In this document: positions 7,710 to 13,242 of the stretch, piece after piece
Position numbering within the stretch: the first letter of the stretch is position 1
Layout of the letters: every line of letters starts with the position of its first letter
From: Leucobacter sp.
GTDB taxonomy: Bacteria; Actinomycetota; Actinomycetes; Actinomycetales; Microbacteriaceae
Direction: 5' to 3'
NCBI GenBank assembly: GCA_031178565.1
Contig: JAPSIU010000034.1
Span: 1 to 15,813 of the forward strand
Length of the DNA stretch: 15,813 bases
Translations under genes and position numbers: made by a program
The notes under the pieces: model-generated
Told to the model about the DNA's origin: nothing
Seen by the model: the letters and a program-made list of their open reading frames with translations, nothing else
Databases searched by the model: none

Positions 7710-7895
7710 ATGGGGCGCGGCCGTCAGAAGGCAAAGCACACCAAGGTCGCCAGGGAGCTGAAGTATTTCAGCCCCGACACGAACTACTCGGCGCTGGAAC
7801 GGGAGCTCTCGGCGGAGGCTGAGCGCCGCGCCGCCGAGGACCCCTGGGCGGAGTACGCGAGCAAGTACAACGCCGAAGACGAGGACGAGGACTAG
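7710..7895 (+). CDS. DUF3073 family small protein
   Basis: This 61-residue protein is of the actinobacterial DUF3073 family, function unknown. It begins MGRGRQKAKHTKVARELKYFSP, a strongly basic and highly characteristic N-terminus. A helical middle (YSALERELSAEAERRAAED) and an acidic tail ending EDEDED follow. The start at 7710 is set by a near-ideal AAGGGGG six nt upstream; frames that open earlier in the leader have no such site. The charge split (basic front, acidic end) might suggest nucleic-acid or ribosome contact, but that is inference. It is a single-gene unit with its own promoter, structured leader and strong terminator, which suggests substantial expression. Confidence 0.93.
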   Translation: MGRGRQKAKHTKVARELKYFSPDTNYSALERELSAEAERRAAEDPWAEYASKYNAEDEDED

Positions 7896-7917
7896 GACTA
7901 GCCTCGATTCCGACGCT

Positions 7918-7955
7918 TACGGGAAGGCCCCCTCATCGCAGGGGGCCTTCCCGTA
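7918..7955. terminator. Bidirectional terminator, 16-bp perfect stem
   Basis: TACGGGAAGGCCCCCT pairs perfectly with its complement around a 6-nt loop (CATCGC). It lies between the ends of the convergent DUF3073 and gpmA genes and probably serves both. No T-run follows on either strand, as is common in high-GC actinobacteria. Confidence 0.92.
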
Positions 7956-7974
7956 TCCGCGGAACCGCCGGCGG

Positions 7975-8715
7975 TCAGCGCCCCTGCGCGGCCACCGCCG
8001 CGGCACCAGCCGCGGCCGCCTCGGGATCCAGGTATCGCCCGGCGCCCGCGGCCGTGCCGTCCGCTTCGATCTCGTAGACGAGCGGCATGCCGGTCGGGAT
8101 GTTCAGACCCGCGATGTCCTCGTCCGAGATCCCGTCGAGGTGCTTCACGAGCGCGCGCAGAGAGTTGCCGTGCGCCGTGACGAGCACCGTGCGGCCGGAG
8201 TTCAGATCGGAGAGGATCTCGTTCTCCCAGTAGGGGATGAGGCGCTCGATGACATCCTTCAGGCACTCGGTCCGAGGCTGCTCGCCGTCGATATCGGCGT
8301 ATCGGAGGTCGTTCGCCTGCGACCACTCGCTCGCGTCGTCGAGCATCGGGGGCGGCGTGTCGAAGGATCGACGCCACTCCATGAACTGCTCCTCGCCGTA
8401 CTTCTGCAGCGTCTCCGCCTTGTCGAGCCCCTGCAGCGCTCCGTAGTGGCGCTCGTTGAGACGCCACGAGCGGCGGACCGGGATCCAGAGCCGGTCGGCG
8501 CTCTCGAGCGCGAGATGCGCGGTCTGGATCGCTCGACTCAGCACCGAGGTGTGCAGCACGTCGGGCAGGAGACCGGCCTCCGCGAGCAGCTCTCCGGCGC
8601 GCGCGGCTTCTCCGCGCCCCTGTTCCGTGAGCCGCACGTCGACCCATCCGGTGAAGAGGTTCTTCTGGTTCCACTCGCTCTGGCCGTGGCGGAGCAGGAT
8701 CAGCGTGTTCGTCAT
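7975..8715 (-). CDS. gpmA: 2,3-bisphosphoglycerate-dependent phosphoglycerate mutase
   Basis: This cytoplasmic glycolytic and gluconeogenic enzyme interconverts 3- and 2-phosphoglycerate through a phosphohistidine. It has 246 residues, the usual length. It begins MTNTLILLRHGQSEWNQKNLFTGWVDVRLTEQG, with the phospho-accepting His at 10. LSRAIQT (Arg61), LNERHYGALQG (Glu88) and TAHGNSLRAL (His182) complete the active site. The last ~20 residues are Ala-rich and unconserved. The ATG at 8715 lies 5 nt after the ygfZ stop on the same strand, so the two are probably one transcript; GAGGGG sits very close to the ATG, so translation may depend partly on coupling. It ends at the shared terminator 7918-7955. 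Confidence 0.97.
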   Translation of the reverse strand: MTNTLILLRHGQSEWNQKNLFTGWVDVRLTEQGRGEAARAGELLAEAGLLPDVLHTSVLSRAIQTAHLALESADRLWIPVRRSWRLNERHYGALQGLDKAETLQKYGEEQFMEWRRSFDTPPPMLDDASEWSQANDLRYADIDGEQPRTECLKDVIERLIPYWENEILSDLNSGRTVLVTAHGNSLRALVKHLDGISDEDIAGLNIPTGMPLVYEIEADGTAAGAGRYLDPEAAAAGAAAVAAQGR

Positions 8716-8720
8716 GCCCC

Positions 8721-9863
8721 TCAGTTTAGTAGGCGCTTGAGGCGCGGAACGTTGCGGGTCGCTCCCGCGTCTCCGGGAACGACGACCTCCTGCGCGGCCG
8801 CGATCACCTCGGTGATCGCACCCGTCGGATCGGCGCCCTCCGCTCCGCCGCGCACCTCGAGCGCCGCGTCCTCGGGCACGGAGCGCTTGAGCAGCGCGAG
8901 CGCGATGCCGCCCCACTCGTAGTGCAGCGCGACCCGGGTCAGCCGGCCGACGGGACGGGCCGCGGGATCCGCAGCTCCGCCATCCCGGTACACGAGGGCG
9001 CCGGGCACCGGCAGCTCGCCTGCCGAGCCGTCGAGGTGCAGCAGCGTGAGCCTGCGCGGCGGGTGCCCGAGGTTGTGCACCTTGGCGACGGTCTCCTGCC
9101 CCCGATAGCAGCCCTTGGTCAGGTGCACGGCCGTGCGCAGCCAGTCGAACTCGTGCGGGATCGCGCGCTCATCGACGTCGCCGTGCTGCGCCGGACGCCA
9201 GGCGCGGACCTCGAGAGCGTCGAGCGCGAGCAGACCGGCGGCCCGCATCGTCCCCGAGCGCACCAGCCCGGCGACCGCCGGCAGATCCTCGCGGGAGAAC
9301 ACGAACTGCGACACCGACCAGCCGCTCGCAGCGTGGTCGCCGCGGGCGTACTGCACTCCCCCCGGCAAGACCTCGGCCCAGGGGTCCCGCCACTCGGCTC
9401 TCGGCGCAGGCGATCCCTCGCGGAGCATCGCAGCGGCGTCTCCCTCGAAGGCGAGAATGGCGGCGAACCCCGCCGAGACGTCCTCGACCTCGACGCGCAG
9501 GGCGAATCGCATCCGATTCAGGAACGCGACGAGCCGGTCGGCCGCGCCCTCGTCGACCAGCAGCCAGCACCGCTCGCCGTCGTCGACCACCCGCATGGCG
9601 CACTCGATGCGGCCGTTGGGATCCAGCAGCAGCGTCTCCGTGCTCTCTCCGGGTCGCAGGCCGGTCAGCTGCTGGCTGGTCATGGAGTTCAGCCAGCTCA
9701 GACGGTCCTCGCCGGCGACTGCGACGATGCCCCGGTGCGAGAGATCGACGACGGCGCGGCCCGACTCGAGCGCGCGCTGCTCGGGCAGCGGCTCGCCGTA
9801 GTGGGCGGCCACGCCGAGCCCCTCCGCGGCGACGGCGCCGGGAAGCTCGAGGAACAGATTCAC
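8721..9863 (-). CDS. ygfZ: YgfZ/GcvT-type folate-binding protein
   Basis: This 380-residue protein of the YgfZ family (COG0354) is a tetrahydrofolate-binding relative of the glycine-cleavage T protein. In other bacteria YgfZ helps make or repair certain iron-sulfur enzymes. The diagnostic motif is KGCYRGQE at 250-257, holding the conserved Cys. LSHRGIVAVAGEDRLSWLNSMTSQQ near the N-terminus is also typical. The start is taken as GTG 9863 because AGGGG lies 5 nt upstream and the protein then begins VNLFLELPGA; the frame opens further upstream to 9962 but would overlap the small membrane-protein gene. gpmA follows 5 nt after the stop. Confidence 0.93.
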   Translation of the reverse strand: MNLFLELPGAVAAEGLGVAAHYGEPLPEQRALESGRAVVDLSHRGIVAVAGEDRLSWLNSMTSQQLTGLRPGESTETLLLDPNGRIECAMRVVDDGERCWLLVDEGAADRLVAFLNRMRFALRVEVEDVSAGFAAILAFEGDAAAMLREGSPAPRAEWRDPWAEVLPGGVQYARGDHAASGWSVSQFVFSREDLPAVAGLVRSGTMRAAGLLALDALEVRAWRPAQHGDVDERAIPHEFDWLRTAVHLTKGCYRGQETVAKVHNLGHPPRRLTLLHLDGSAGELPVPGALVYRDGGAADPAARPVGRLTRVALHYEWGGIALALLKRSVPEDAALEVRGGAEGADPTGAITEVIAAAQEVVVPGDAGATRNVPRLKRLLN

Positions 9864-9898
9864 GCTCACCCCTGACGCAGCATCGGGGAATCGGCAGG

Positions 9899-9912
9899 CA
9901 CCGGTCCCGGTG
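9899..9912. repeat. CACCGG-TC-CCGGTG dyad after the small membrane-protein gene
   Basis: This 14-bp near-palindrome lies immediately after the stop codon of the 36-residue protein and 36 bp before the ygfZ GTG. The loop is too short for the full stem; a 4-bp hairpin or a protein-binding dyad is possible. The 50-bp gap (9864-9913) otherwise holds only the ygfZ ribosome site. Confidence 0.3.
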
Positions 9913-9913
9913 A

Positions 9914-10024
9914 CTAGCGCTGCCCCTTGAAGAGCTTGTAGATGACGGTGCCCGAGACCCACGCGATCGCCAGCGACGCGAGGCCGAGGAGTCCCAGGAA
10001 GAAGAGTTCAAGCGCGAGAAGCAT
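9914..10024 (-). CDS. 36-residue single-pass membrane protein
   Basis: This small gene runs from ATG 10024 to TAG 9914. Its product begins MLLALELFFLGLLGLASLAI and ends AWVSGTVIYKLFKGQR. It is one hydrophobic helix of ~25 residues followed by a short basic end (KLFKGQR), giving an N-out/C-in topology by the positive-inside rule. Almost every codon ends in G or C, as in the neighbours, which supports real coding. TAGACT lies exactly 6 nt before the ATG. I recall similar tiny actinobacterial membrane proteins, but give no family name. It lies 50 nt upstream of ygfZ on the same strand and may be co-transcribed with ygfZ-gpmA. Function unknown. Confidence 0.72.
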   Translation of the reverse strand: MLLALELFFLGLLGLASLAIAWVSGTVIYKLFKGQR

Positions 10025-10030
10025 GTCGCA

Positions 10031-10036
10031 AGTCTA
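10031..10036 (-). promoter_or_regulatory. -10-like TAGACT giving a leaderless start for the 36-residue protein
   Basis: On the minus strand TAGACT (TAnnnT) is followed by TGCGAC and then the ATG at 10024. No ribosome site is present upstream of this ATG. This may be the promoter for the small gene plus ygfZ and gpmA. No convincing -35 is seen. Confidence 0.5.
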
Positions 10037-10089
10037 GCAACTTCCCGCGACCGCGTTGCGAGCCGGACCCCCGGAGTACCCGCGGAGCG

Positions 10090-10395
10090 CTACCGCAGAG
10101 CGTCGACGAACAACAGGCCGATCACGTCGATCACCGCGATGACGAGCACGGACCCCGCGACGCTGAAGGAGAGGCGGGTGATGAAGCCGTCACGCTGAGC
10201 GGTGCCGATCTGCAGCGCGAAGGTGACGAGGGTGCTCGCGCCGATGGCGAAGACGAGCCAGGGGAATCGGTCCTCCGCCGGCACGAGGAACGTGACGAGC
10301 GCGCCGATCACCGCCGTCACCGCCCAGGCGATCACGAGGCGCGGGATGTGCCAGGAATGCGCATCCGGCATCTCGCGGGTCTCGGGATCGCTCAC
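10090..10395 (-). CDS. Small multi-pass membrane protein, unknown function
   Basis: This 101-residue protein has a polar N-terminus of about 17 residues and three hydrophobic segments (~18-40, ~45-65, ~75-98). I do not recognise the family. The start is GTG 10395, chosen because GGGAGGA lies 6 nt upstream; the nearby ATG at 10403 is out of frame. It lies 24 nt after the SRPBCC gene on the same strand and could be the third gene of the ArsR-controlled unit. The 65-bp gap downstream (10025-10089) contains the next promoter and no strong terminator. Confidence 0.75.
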   Translation of the reverse strand: MSDPETREMPDAHSWHIPRLVIAWAVTAVIGALVTFLVPAEDRFPWLVFAIGASTLVTFALQIGTAQRDGFITRLSFSVAGSVLVIAVIDVIGLLFVDALR

Positions 10396-10419
10396 GGGTC
10401 CATCCTCCCATACGCGGGA

Positions 10420-11085
10420 TCACGCCCCGGGGGCCTGGCCTGTGTAGAAGCCGTAGGTCGCGTCGGCGGAACGGGAGGCGGCCTCGCGGTCGGCGCCCGC
10501 CGCGACGTGGGCGGCCGCCCAGCCGTCCGCCGCCGCCCGCGCGAATGCCTTGCCCTCGTCGGAGAGCATCCAGGCCTCCGCCTCCGCGGGAGCGATCTCG
10601 CCCTCCTGCGCGCCGAGGTGCAGCGCGAGCCCGAGCAGTCCGTGGTCCCAGCCGACTCCCGTGGCTCCCGGTCCGAACGTGTCCCACATCTCGGCGGGCA
10701 CGTCGGAGACGCGCGCCGAGTGCTCCAGCTCGAGACGCGTGCGATCCGCGCTCCGCGAGACGAGGCGCACGGTGACCCAGGACATATCGCCCCCGAACTC
10801 CCAGGTCACGCGATACTCGGCTGCGCCGTCGCTCGGCGGCTCGCACGCGAGGATTTCGCCGCCGGCGTTGCCCTCGAGCTGATAGCGGCCGCCGAGCCGG
10901 AGATCTCCCGCAACCGGCATGAACCACCGCGCGATGCGATCCGCGCTCGTCGTCGCCTCCCAGACGTGCTCTATACCCGCAGGGTACTCCTGAGCGATCG
11001 TCTGGATCCTCGTCGGCTCGCCGTCGACCTCCTCCGTGCGCACCCCGCGCGTTACCGCCTCGATCTGCCCTCGTACATCGACCAT
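10420..11085 (-). CDS. SRPBCC/AHSA1-domain protein
   Basis: This 221-residue cytoplasmic protein has a START-like SRPBCC (Aha1 C-terminal-like) ligand-binding fold. Recognisable parts are YPAGIEHVWEATTSADRIARWFMPVAGDLRLGGRYQLEGNAGGEI, VTWEFGG and TRLELEHSA, then WDTFGPGATGVGWDHGLLGLALHL. A helical C-terminal part ends FYTGQAPGA. The preferred start is ATG 11085, seven nt after AAGGGG. An ATG two codons earlier (11091) overlaps the arsR stop as ATGA and is possible through coupling. Pairing of an ArsR regulator with such a protein is common in actinobacteria. The ligand is not known, and no catalytic residues can be assigned. Confidence 0.88.
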   Translation of the reverse strand: MVDVRGQIEAVTRGVRTEEVDGEPTRIQTIAQEYPAGIEHVWEATTSADRIARWFMPVAGDLRLGGRYQLEGNAGGEILACEPPSDGAAEYRVTWEFGGDMSWVTVRLVSRSADRTRLELEHSARVSDVPAEMWDTFGPGATGVGWDHGLLGLALHLGAQEGEIAPAEAEAWMLSDEGKAFARAAADGWAAAHVAAGADREAASRSADATYGFYTGQAPGA

Positions 11086-11087
11086 GG

Positions 11088-11450
11088 TCATACCCCTTCT
11101 CGTGGTGTCGTGGAACCGGCGGCGAGTCTGCGCTCGCGCTTCCCGCGCGCGAGTTCGGTGCCGAGTGCCGCGAGCGGGCCCTGCCAGAAGCGTTCGAACG
11201 GGCTCAGCCACTCGCCCGCCTCCCGCAGACCCCGGGGGTCGACGGCGTAGAGCCGCCTCGTTCCCTCGGGTCGGACGGAGGCGAAGCCGTGCTCTCGCAG
11301 CACCCGCAGATGCTGCGAGACCGCCGGCTGACTGATGCCGAACTCCTCGCCGATGACGGCCGTGATATCACCGGCCGCCTCCTCCCCGTCGAGGATGAGT
11401 TCGAGGATCCGTCGCCGAACGGGATCCCCGAGAACGTCGAACGCGTGCAT
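11088..11450 (-). CDS. ArsR-family winged-helix repressor (SRPBCC-linked type)
   Basis: This 120-residue DNA-binding protein begins MHAFDVLGDPVRRRILELILDGE, the typical first helix of the ArsR family. The recognition helix is FGISQPAVSQHLRVLREHGFASV, and RRLYAVDP forms the wing. The C-terminal WLSPFERFWQGPLAALG is the form seen in regulators paired with AHSA1 proteins. It has no cysteine, so a classic thiolate metal site is absent and the signal is probably not arsenic or cadmium. The start at ATG 11450 fits the family N-terminus; longer versions of the frame run through the promoter. The stop lies 2 nt before the SRPBCC ATG (or overlaps its alternative start). A 5-bp inverted repeat over its own -35 suggests autorepression. 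Confidence 0.92.
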   Translation of the reverse strand: MHAFDVLGDPVRRRILELILDGEEAAGDITAVIGEEFGISQPAVSQHLRVLREHGFASVRPEGTRRLYAVDPRGLREAGEWLSPFERFWQGPLAALGTELARGKRERRLAAGSTTPREGV

Positions 11451-11456
11451 GCATTC

Positions 11457-11485
11457 ATGATTGCGCCGCACGTTATATAAGTCAA
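11457..11485 (-). promoter_or_regulatory. arsR promoter: TTGACT-N17-AATCAT, leaderless
   Basis: On the minus strand TTGACT (11485-11480) matches the -35 consensus at 5 of 6 positions. A 17-nt spacer, AATCAT (4 of 6 to TATAAT), 6 nt (GAATGC) and the ATG at 11450 follow. No ribosome site precedes the ATG. This is the best complete promoter in the window. Confidence 0.62.
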
Positions 11486-11492
11486 GGCTTAT
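11477..11492. promoter_or_regulatory. Putative ArsR operator ATAAG-N6-CTTAT
   Basis: A perfect 5-bp inverted repeat in an AT-rich patch of otherwise GC-rich DNA. It covers the arsR -35 hexamer (11480-11485), where binding would block RNA polymerase. ArsR-family operators are usually AT-rich dyads of this kind. Confidence 0.5.
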
Positions 11493-11535
11493 TTTAAGGT
11501 GGAACGCACCCTTCCCAACGAGACGCAACCCATTC

Positions 11536-11551
11536 GTAACGGATGTGAAAC
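11536..11551 (+). promoter_or_regulatory. GlnR box GTAAC-N6-GAAAC upstream of glnR
   Basis: The sequence is GTAAC, six nt (GGATGT), GAAAC. The Streptomyces GlnR consensus as I know it is gTnAC-n6-GaAAC, so all stated bases match; it also fits the mycobacterial AC-n9-AC core. It ends 54 nt before the glnR ATG, which suggests autoregulation. It may also affect the divergent arsR gene 85 bp away. Confidence 0.68.
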
Positions 11552-11562
11552 AGAGCTCGCAG

Positions 11563-11568
11563 TACGAT
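11563..11568 (+). promoter_or_regulatory. Possible -10 (TACGAT) for the glnR operon
   Basis: TACGAT fits TAnnnT and lies 11 bp after the GlnR box. Transcription would begin near 11575, about 30 nt before the ATG, leaving room for the AAGGAG ribosome site at 11593-11598. The -35 region at 17 nt would overlap the right part of the GlnR box and its spacer, so bound GlnR could compete with polymerase. Confidence 0.4.
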
Positions 11569-11605
11569 TGCCTCGGGTCGAACGGACGGCGAAAGGAGCG
11601 GATCC

Positions 11606-12289
11606 ATGCTGCTGCTCTGCCTCACCGACCGCGATCCCGCGGAAGCCCTTCCGGGGCTCGATCTCCTGCCCCACGAGGTGCGCACCTCTCCGCTGTCGCT
11701 CCGAGTGCCCGAGACCATGGCGTCGCGCTTCGATGCGATCCTCGTCGACGGAACGCTGGATCCGCGTCGCGCCCGCACCGCCTGCCTCGCGCTCGTGGAC
11801 GGCACGCAGACCCCGCGCGTCGTCATCCTCGCCGAGCACGCGCTCACCGCACTGACGACGGAGTGGGGTGTCAGCGAACTGCTCCTGCCGGGCGCGAGTC
11901 CCGCCGAGATCGAGCTGCGCCTGCGCCTGATCGAGCGGCCCGCCGCCCCATCGGACGCTCCTCCGCCCGCGGTCCAGGCCGCGGGCGTCGTCATCGACGA
12001 GGCCAACTTCATCGCCCGCGTCTTCGGCCGCACCCTCGACCTCACCTACAAGGAGTTCGAGCTGCTGCACTTCCTCACCGGACATCCCGGTCGCGTCTTC
12101 ACCCGCGACCAGCTCCTCAGCGAGGTCTGGGGCACCGACTACTTCGGGGGGACACGCACCGTCGACGTGCACGTGCGCCGCCTCCGCGCGAAGCTCGGCG
12201 AGCACGAGGGCCTCATCAGCACTGTCAGGGGCGTGGGATACGGTTTCGCGAGAGCCCGCTACGAAGACGAAGAGGAGAGCGACGGATGA
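11606..12289 (+). CDS. glnR: GlnR-type OmpR-family transcriptional regulator
   Basis: This 227-residue regulator resembles actinobacterial GlnR, the master regulator of nitrogen assimilation genes. The N-terminal ~100 residues are an atypical receiver with RFDAILVDGTLD (Asp48 in the phosphorylation-site position) but without the full acidic pocket of ordinary receivers; GlnR proteins are thought to work without a partner kinase, and no kinase gene is next to it. The C-terminal winged helix (~126-220) has LDLTYKEFELLHFLTGHPGRVFTRDQLLSEVWG, then TRTVDVHVRRLRAKLG and a VGYGF wing, very close to GlnR as I remember it. AAGGAG at 11593-11598 is 7 nt before the ATG. A GlnR box lies upstream. The stop overlaps the mshD start (ATGA). 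Adjacency to mshD matches the mycobacterial order (Rv0818-Rv0819). Confidence 0.9.
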   Translation: MLLLCLTDRDPAEALPGLDLLPHEVRTSPLSLRVPETMASRFDAILVDGTLDPRRARTACLALVDGTQTPRVVILAEHALTALTTEWGVSELLLPGASPAEIELRLRLIERPAAPSDAPPPAVQAAGVVIDEANFIARVFGRTLDLTYKEFELLHFLTGHPGRVFTRDQLLSEVWGTDYFGGTRTVDVHVRRLRAKLGEHEGLISTVRGVGYGFARARYEDEEESDG

Positions 12290-13242
12290 ACCGACTCGAC
12301 GCGGTGGAGGCGCGGGGTGCCGCCGATCCACGATTCGGCGAGGCGCGGGCGGTCATCGCAGCCGCCGAAGCAGCCGACGGAGCATCGCCCGTCTCCGATC
12401 AGGCGATGCTCGCGGCGACTCAAGGTCTGCGGAGTCTGCTGTCGTTCACAGAGCCCACATCACCCGCCGAGTCCGTCGCGATCGGCGTCGTCGGCCAGGG
12501 GGAGGTCGACCTCGTGGTGCGACCCGACGCGCGCGGACGCGGGGTCGGCACGGCCGCCCTCGACGCCCTCCTCCGCCGGGAAGAAGGCGAGCTGAAGGCG
12601 TGGGCGCACGGCGAGAACCCGGCTGCGGAAGCGCTACTCCGCTCCGCGGGTTTCGCGCCGGTGCGCAGCCTGTTCCGCATGTCGCTCGATCCCGCGCTGC
12701 TCCCCCGCGACGGACGGGATCCGCTCGCCGTCCCGGCGCCGGAGGGCTTCGCGCTTCGCGCCTTCGATCCCGAGGAACCCGACGATGCGGACGCCTGGGT
12801 GCGGGTGAACGCGGCGGCGTTCGCGGAGCACCCCGAGCAGGGGCGGATCACCGACGCCGACTTCTCGCTCATGCGGGAGGAGGCGTGGTTCGATCCCGCG
12901 GATCTCATCCTGCTCGCGGACCTCGGAGCCGCGTCGGAGGGCAACGTGCTCGCCGGTTCGACCTGGATCAAGACGGTGCGCGAGGAGTCGGGCGTCGAGT
13001 GCGAGCTCTACGCCGTCGGCGTGCACCCCGACTACGCGGGCCGTGGACTCGGCCGCCTGCTGCTCGACGTCACCCTCGCGCGGATGGCCGAGCACGCTCC
13101 GGACAGGGTCACGCTCTACGTCGACGGGGACAACGAGCGGGCGGTGCGGATGTACGAAACCGCCGGGTTCACGGTCTGTTCACGCAGCCGGCAGTGGGCG
13201 CGGCCCGCCGCGACGCGGGCGAGTGCCAGAATGGACGCATGA
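12286..13242 (+). CDS. mshD: Mycothiol synthase (double GNAT acetyltransferase)
   Basis: This enzyme acetylates Cys-GlcN-Ins with acetyl-CoA, the last step of mycothiol synthesis; mycothiol is the main low-molecular-weight thiol of actinobacteria. The 318 residues hold two GNAT domains. The first (~1-150) has the acetyl-CoA-loop-like VRPDARGRGVGTAAL. The second (~165-310) has ELYAVGVHPDYAGRGLGRLLLDVTL and LYVDGDNERAVRMYETAGF, the catalytically important half in studied MshD. The ATG lies within ATGA shared with the glnR stop, and the TGA within ATGA shared with the ppk start, so translation is coupled on both sides. A PHO-box-like repeat is embedded near codons 294-300. An unrelated GNAT is unlikely given the double domain and glnR neighbour. 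Confidence 0.92.
   Translation: MNRLDAVEARGAADPRFGEARAVIAAAEAADGASPVSDQAMLAATQGLRSLLSFTEPTSPAESVAIGVVGQGEVDLVVRPDARGRGVGTAALDALLRREEGELKAWAHGENPAAEALLRSAGFAPVRSLFRMSLDPALLPRDGRDPLAVPAPEGFALRAFDPEEPDDADAWVRVNAAAFAEHPEQGRITDADFSLMREEAWFDPADLILLADLGAASEGNVLAGSTWIKTVREESGVECELYAVGVHPDYAGRGLGRLLLDVTLARMAEHAPDRVTLYVDGDNERAVRMYETAGFTVCSRSRQWARPAATRASARMDA
13167..13184 (+). promoter_or_regulatory. PHO-box-like direct repeat GTTCACG-N4-GTTCACG upstream of ppk
   Basis: Two identical 7-mers GTTCACG are separated by GTCT, an 11-nt period. The Streptomyces PhoP site consists of 11-nt direct repeat units beginning GTTCACC, so the spacing and 6 of 7 bases fit. It ends 54 nt before the ppk ATG and lies inside mshD. 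The second copy uses the codons TGT and TCA, A/T-ending in a gene that mostly ends codons in G or C. Confidence 0.58.
13227..13232 (+). promoter_or_regulatory. -10-like CAGAAT giving an internal leaderless start for ppk
   Basis: CAGAAT (4 of 6 to TATAAT) is followed by GGACGC and the ppk ATG at 13239, the same 6-nt spacing seen at other starts here. No ribosome site precedes the ATG, which otherwise relies on coupling through its overlap with the mshD stop. The PHO-like repeat lies about 43 bp upstream of the hexamer. Confidence 0.38.

Noticed and set aside
7622..7822. 66-codon frame beginning in the DUF3073 leader
   Set aside because: It starts within the -10 region, has no ribosome site and overlaps the clear DUF3073 frame.
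10025..10089. GCAAC-N13-GTTGC pairing as a terminator
   Set aside because: The stem is only 5 bp with a long loop and overlaps the small-gene promoter region; likely chance.
11461..12285. N-terminal extension of the mshD frame, upstream of 12286
   Set aside because: It runs out of frame through the arsR promoter and the whole glnR gene; the ATGA overlap gives the natural mshD start.
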